DNA from: Mastigias papua
Lineage: Eukaryota; Cnidaria; Scyphozoa; Rhizostomeae; Mastigiidae
Length of the DNA stretch: 64,000 bases
Assembly (NCBI GenBank): GCA_964019165.1
Contig: OZ025278.1
Location: 11,996,962 to 12,060,961 of the forward strand
Direction of reading: 5' to 3'
The notes beneath the pieces were generated by a model. The model searched no databases. It saw only the letters and a program-made list of their open reading frames with translations, and had not been told where the DNA came from. The position numbers and the translations under genes were made by a program. Positions within the stretch are counted from its first letter, which is position 1; each line of letters begins with the position of its first letter. Below are positions 60,006 through 64,000 of this stretch, in pieces.

Positions 60006-63000
60006 ATGGCTGCACAGAACGGTAAAAACAGCATCCCGCTGCTCCGAACTCCCAGAGAGAGATCGATGAGCTACAAGGAACGCCAGCTTCTTACATCGGA
60101 ATCCAGTGGGTATTATCCCACTGAGATTCGTAGTATACGAATGCTGAAATCCAGCATATTTGCATTTTTGGAGCATCCGAACGGGCTCTTCAGCCAGGTT
60201 TATCATTCTCTCGTGTACGTATTCCATCCACTAATCTTCGTACACATAGTGTTTAACTTTGAATTTGTAGAAATGTTGCGAGAATAAAGAATCGAGCATT
60301 TATGCCTGACTGAAATGGATCGAAAATTGTAGCCATCGATTGCTACTTTTAGAAAATAGTAAGTAGGGGTAGATTGTATGTTTCAAAATTCCGTTTGATG
60401 TTTCCATCTTTTTCCGAATTCAGTAGCTGGGCTGCCTTTGGAGATTATGAGATGATGTCAAAAATCGATCAAGTGTTGGGCTTGCTTTGTAAATTCTGGT
60501 CTAATCCATTTTGCCTTTGTTCTTCAGTTATAATATAGATGAGAACCAGACAAAACATGGTTCATTAAGCTTCATAGCAGTTTATGAATTAGATGCCTCT
60601 TGCCTCTACAAAGATGTCATTACTTTTTAAATGTATATCTTCAGAAATAAATGTAATTAAATCGAATAGCATTAATATTCGATTTCGCTCTCCTCGAAAA
60701 ACACAACACTCGGTTTATCTCTCATGCTGCAAGTACGAATTATTTGTAAGGCTGCCCGAATAAGCCTCCTTTCATACATATTTAGTTAATAGACATTGAA
60801 TGCTAGTTTGTTTTTGTAGTCATTCATTTGCACTTTTTTCCTTTTAGAATTTGTGTTATTCTATGTAGCCTTGGCCTGGCAATTTACTCAACAGTCCGTA
60901 AAACCTTACATATTGGAGATGGTATCGCGTACCACTATCTTTCTATTTTGGTAAGGACATCTCTGCTAACTTCTCTGTTTTACATAATGCTAGCGGCTCA
61001 ACTGATGAGTATGTAATCACCTCTGAGCAGCAAGTTCGTCCGTAGTGAGTCATCTTTTGCTCCTTATTTTTGGACCTCCAATGATCAAATTGTGGTACAC
61101 GCTTTTTTATAAGGAACCTAGCTCAAGGCCTAGTTACAAAAGCTCCTTATTTTTGGACCTCCAAAGATCAAACTGTAGGAATAAAAGTTCTTTAGGGAAT
61201 TATCCTTTAGTAGTATAAGTTCTTTAGATATTTCGGCATTCTACATATAGATTCCTTATAAAAAAAGTGTGCAGTTCATGGTCATGCCCGCTGACAAAGG
61301 GGCGCAGATTGCCTGAAATCTCGATTCTGAGAAGATTCCAGAGCTATGGAATGATTCTTTAGTGAGTTATAAATTTAATTGTGAGATCATCACGGCCCCT
61401 TTTTTCTCCATTTGCCCGGCCCTCATACAAGCTCCTGGCTTGCATGTTCCTGGTTGAACCTCAACGCAATGCTTCTAAAGAAAACAAACAAAAAGTTGAA
61501 TTGGCAGTTTAACAAATTTATTGGATTTCATGTGCCATTGAAACTCTGCCGGGGCTATAATCCCAATTTGTCTCATAGCATGGTATTAAACAGAAGGAAA
61601 ACACATAGAGAAAGAGCTGCTATTGGTTACGTAGAATTTTACAGCAAATATGTCACATTAAATTGCGGAATACAACTGGCTGCTTCTTAGTGACGGTAGC
61701 AAAGGAAGACACAATTACTCATTTAGGTAGAGGACCTCTTTTAACGTATAGACTAGGGGAAGTCCCCCATTCTTCATCCTTGTCTTAAGCTACAATGCTT
61801 ATGGTGTTTTGCCCTCGCCCCTAGTATGTGGTCCCTTCCGGTTCACCTTATGCCTGGAAAGAAGTGTATGGCTCTCTGAAGAATTTATGAAGGGAAAAAT
61901 GTCTTTCAGAAAAGCGAACTGCCATTGCTCCCCTAGCTATGATGCCATTAAGTGAGCCTTGTTATAGAGCATAGCGCCTAGACACCTCATTACCTCATGA
62001 CCTCATTACATAGCGTTCAGTAAAAGTGCTATAAAGTGTCGTTTTTCTATTCCTAAGGGTTGAAGGTACTGTCTGTTCTTATTACAGGAAATCGTTCTTG
62101 CGGTCGTTTTTCTGACAGAGTATCTACTCAGAGTGTGGTCATGTAGTATCAAAGGGACTTATAGGGGATGCCGAGGGACGTTAAAGTTCATGTGGAGGCC
62201 GCATATGGTCCTAGGTATGGCATTCTTGTGTTCAACTATGGAAGGTCAGGAAGAGCAGTTGCAATAGAATGTCAGTATTTGATTGGGTTGATTTAAGTGC
62301 AAGACACAACTCTAAGTAGAGTACATCAAAGGTCGTTTGTATACAAGGAATCTTATTTAATAGTCGAAATTTTTGTCCAGCCTTTTCATATAGCCAATGT
62401 AGGGGATGTGTAGGGGAATAGTTTAAGCGCCGATAGTGAACCTATTTCAAGAGCATATCCCTGGCTTTTTCATTCAACACTTTAATTTGCATGTGTATAT
62501 TTAATTTGCATGGGTATTTTCTAAGTTCACAACTAAACAAGATGTTCAGAGTAGAATATTTGACAAATTCATCTACATAGCTGGAGTTTGAGCTGTATAT
62601 AAATCAATAGTACCTAATATCTGCTACACCTTCTAGGTGTGTTTTTCCTTCTCAACAACGACAAATCTTGCGCCTTTATTATTGAAATGGCTTCTCTGTT
62701 TTTGGTGATAGCACCCTATTATCAGGCTATTTCTCTCGTCTCTTTTCAGATTTCTTCGCCATCATTTCATCAATTACCCTTGCTATACTTACAACTCACT
62801 TTGCGTTCAGCTGGGAGAGCATAAGGTAAAAATCTTATCATCTGTCAGTCCTGCACCTTCAAGGCTGACCTTACACAATTCTCATCGAACGACAGCTAGG
62901 TACACGCCAAAATTACTCCTTAAAGCATAAAAACTTAGAGTTTCCAACACGTGCAACAGAGCTATATGGGCTGGAAATGATTTCTGGTGAACCTATGGTC

Positions 63001-63287
63001 GGTACTCTTGTACAATGCACTTTTTATCTGGAATAAACTGCACTTTCAAGAATTTTACACCGGCTATTTTTTTCTCTTTCTATATTTCTCATTCATCCAA
63101 GAATTAATAAGGTTTATTTGTGAAAAGAATTTGTATTCAAATTTTGTCAGAGTTGAAGAAATCTGTTTAGATTGATTCCGTTTCCCTTAGGTTTGCGATG
63201 CCTCTCCAATTGGTTAGAATCCTCCGAATTGATCGACAACGTGGTGCATTTAAAACGTTCCATGCTGTTATCAAGAACCATTTCAGG
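60006..63287 (+). CDS. KCNQ: KCNQ-type voltage-gated potassium channel, 5' part (S1-S4)
   Basis: Exons 60006-60214, 60848-60950, 62088-62214, 62750-62825 and 63191-63287 join in phase into 204 residues; the pore and C-terminus lie beyond the window. The start codon (AAGATGG) follows an acceptor-like CTTGCCTTCCAG, so the 5' untranslated region is probably spliced. Seen: the KCNQ pre-S1 pattern SSIFAFLEHPNGLFSQVYHS; S1 ICVILCSLGLAIYS; S2 with EIVLAVVFLTEYLLRVW; the S2-S3 linker YRGCRGTLKF; S3 DFFAIISSITLAIL; S4 IRFAMPLQLVRILRIDRQRG. Exon 3 is 127 nt, the size I recall for the matching KCNQ exon of vertebrates; the next vertebrate exon is split in two here. Family assignment is firm, the subtype open. 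The sequence is divergent, with an altered S4 charge pattern. Confidence 0.85.
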
Positions 63288-63544
63288 GTAACAAACGTCA
63301 CCAGTTCTTCATCATTCCAAATGCTTTCCTTATTGCTTATGATACTGTGACACATGCAAAGTTAGGAGTTATAGAGCTTGAAAGACGCAAACTTAGTTAT
63401 TGTGAAAACAGTATTCTTATTAAGCCATTATTAGTTTCGTTTGTAACAGATTGTTTCAGGGAATGGATCTTGGATCTACTTTAGCAATGAAGTGGTGCTG
63501 TAACTTAATGCATATAAAGTTTAAATAGAAGGAAAAGGGTCCTT

Positions 63545-63870
63545 CATGGAAGGGCTGCGTTGTTTGACAGAAGGGCTGCGTTGTTTGACAGAAGGGCTGC
63601 GTTGTTTGATGGAAGGGCTGCGTTGTTTGATGGAAGGGCTGCGTTGTTTGATGGAAGGACTGCGTTGTTTGACAGAAGGGCTGCGTTGTTTGATGGAAGG
63701 GCTACGTTATTTGATGGAAGGACTGCGTTGTTTGACAGAAGGGCTACGTTGTTTGATGGAAGGACTGCGTTGTTTGATGGAAGGACTGCGTTGTTTGATG
63801 GAAGGGCTGCGTTGTTTTTGATGGAAGGGCTGCGTTGTTTGATGGAAGGATTACATTGTTTCATGGATAG
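63545..63870. repeat. Minisatellite, 21-bp unit, in a KCNQ-like intron
   Basis: About fifteen copies of GGCTGCGTTGTTTGATGGAAG with ACAGAAG and GACTGCG variants. Because 21 is a multiple of three and the unit lacks stops, several frames on both strands are open (for example MEGLRCL repeats). This is an intron after the S4 exon, not a gene. Confidence 0.93.
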
Positions 63871-64000
63871 GCTATGCTGTTTCTTCTAAGGCTATGATCT
63901 TCCATATAGAGCTATGCTCTATTGTAGAGGATTTACTGCTTTCGTTTTGAGATTGCTGTTTTAAACGGTTTGTTTTGACATGCAGGATAAAGTTGATCTG

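Noticed and set aside
62639..62824. 61-codon forward frame
   Set aside because: It overlaps the true S3 exon (62750-62825) in the wrong frame.
63544..63889. Repeat proteins on both strands
   Set aside because: All are translations of the 21-bp minisatellite.

Overview
This is animal nuclear DNA. It holds spliced genes with GT-AG introns of roughly 0.1-4 kb, AT-rich non-coding sequence, many short terminal-inverted-repeat (TIR) elements, tRNA-derived SINE pieces and abundant micro- and minisatellites. The recognisable genes are animal families, but the proteins are far from vertebrate ones. I therefore favour an invertebrate, probably marine, and cannot name the phylum from sequence alone.

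Layout. (1) About 594-35967, plus strand: the 3' part of a large gene that I read as TEP1 (telomerase protein component 1 / vault protein). I traced 44 coding exons by eye. Their lengths sum to 5499 nt, exactly 1833 codons including the stop, with every junction in phase. They encode the end of a vWA-like domain, a DUF4062 module, a NACHT-type NTPase, a helical linker and a long C-terminal WD40 array. The 5' part, where the TROVE RNA-binding domain should lie, is outside the window. (2) 37256-38944, minus strand: an intronless gene for a type I membrane protein with three CUB domains, one LDL-receptor class A domain, a transmembrane segment and a cytoplasmic LPSY motif. It is tail-to-tail with TEP1 and head-to-head with the next gene. 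(3) 39690-44338, plus strand: a complete four-exon TXNDC15 (thioredoxin domain-containing 15) gene. (4) About 44.4-60.0 kb: some 15.6 kb with no recognisable gene and many repeat copies. (5) 60006-63287, plus strand: the first five coding exons (S1-S4) of a divergent KCNQ-type voltage-gated potassium channel. The gene runs off the right edge.

Mobile DNA. The most striking object is a 3,365-bp foldback element (1247-4611) in a TEP1 intron. Its long inverted arms are built of about 10-bp tandem units, it carries a perfect 10-bp target-site duplication, and it contains an internal inverted pair of decayed coding segments. Several MITE families are present. One has two nearly identical 340-bp copies and an internally deleted third, all in TEP1 introns. 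Others include a 497-bp element with a 21-bp perfect TIR ending in TA, a hAT-type element with an 8-bp target duplication, and a two-copy 320-bp family.

The four genes are not obviously one pathway: TEP1 belongs to ribonucleoprotein biology, TXNDC15 is linked to cilia, KCNQ is a membrane channel, and the CUB/LDLa protein is an unassigned surface receptor. The only likely shared regulation is the 745-bp divergent promoter region between the CUB/LDLa gene and TXNDC15.
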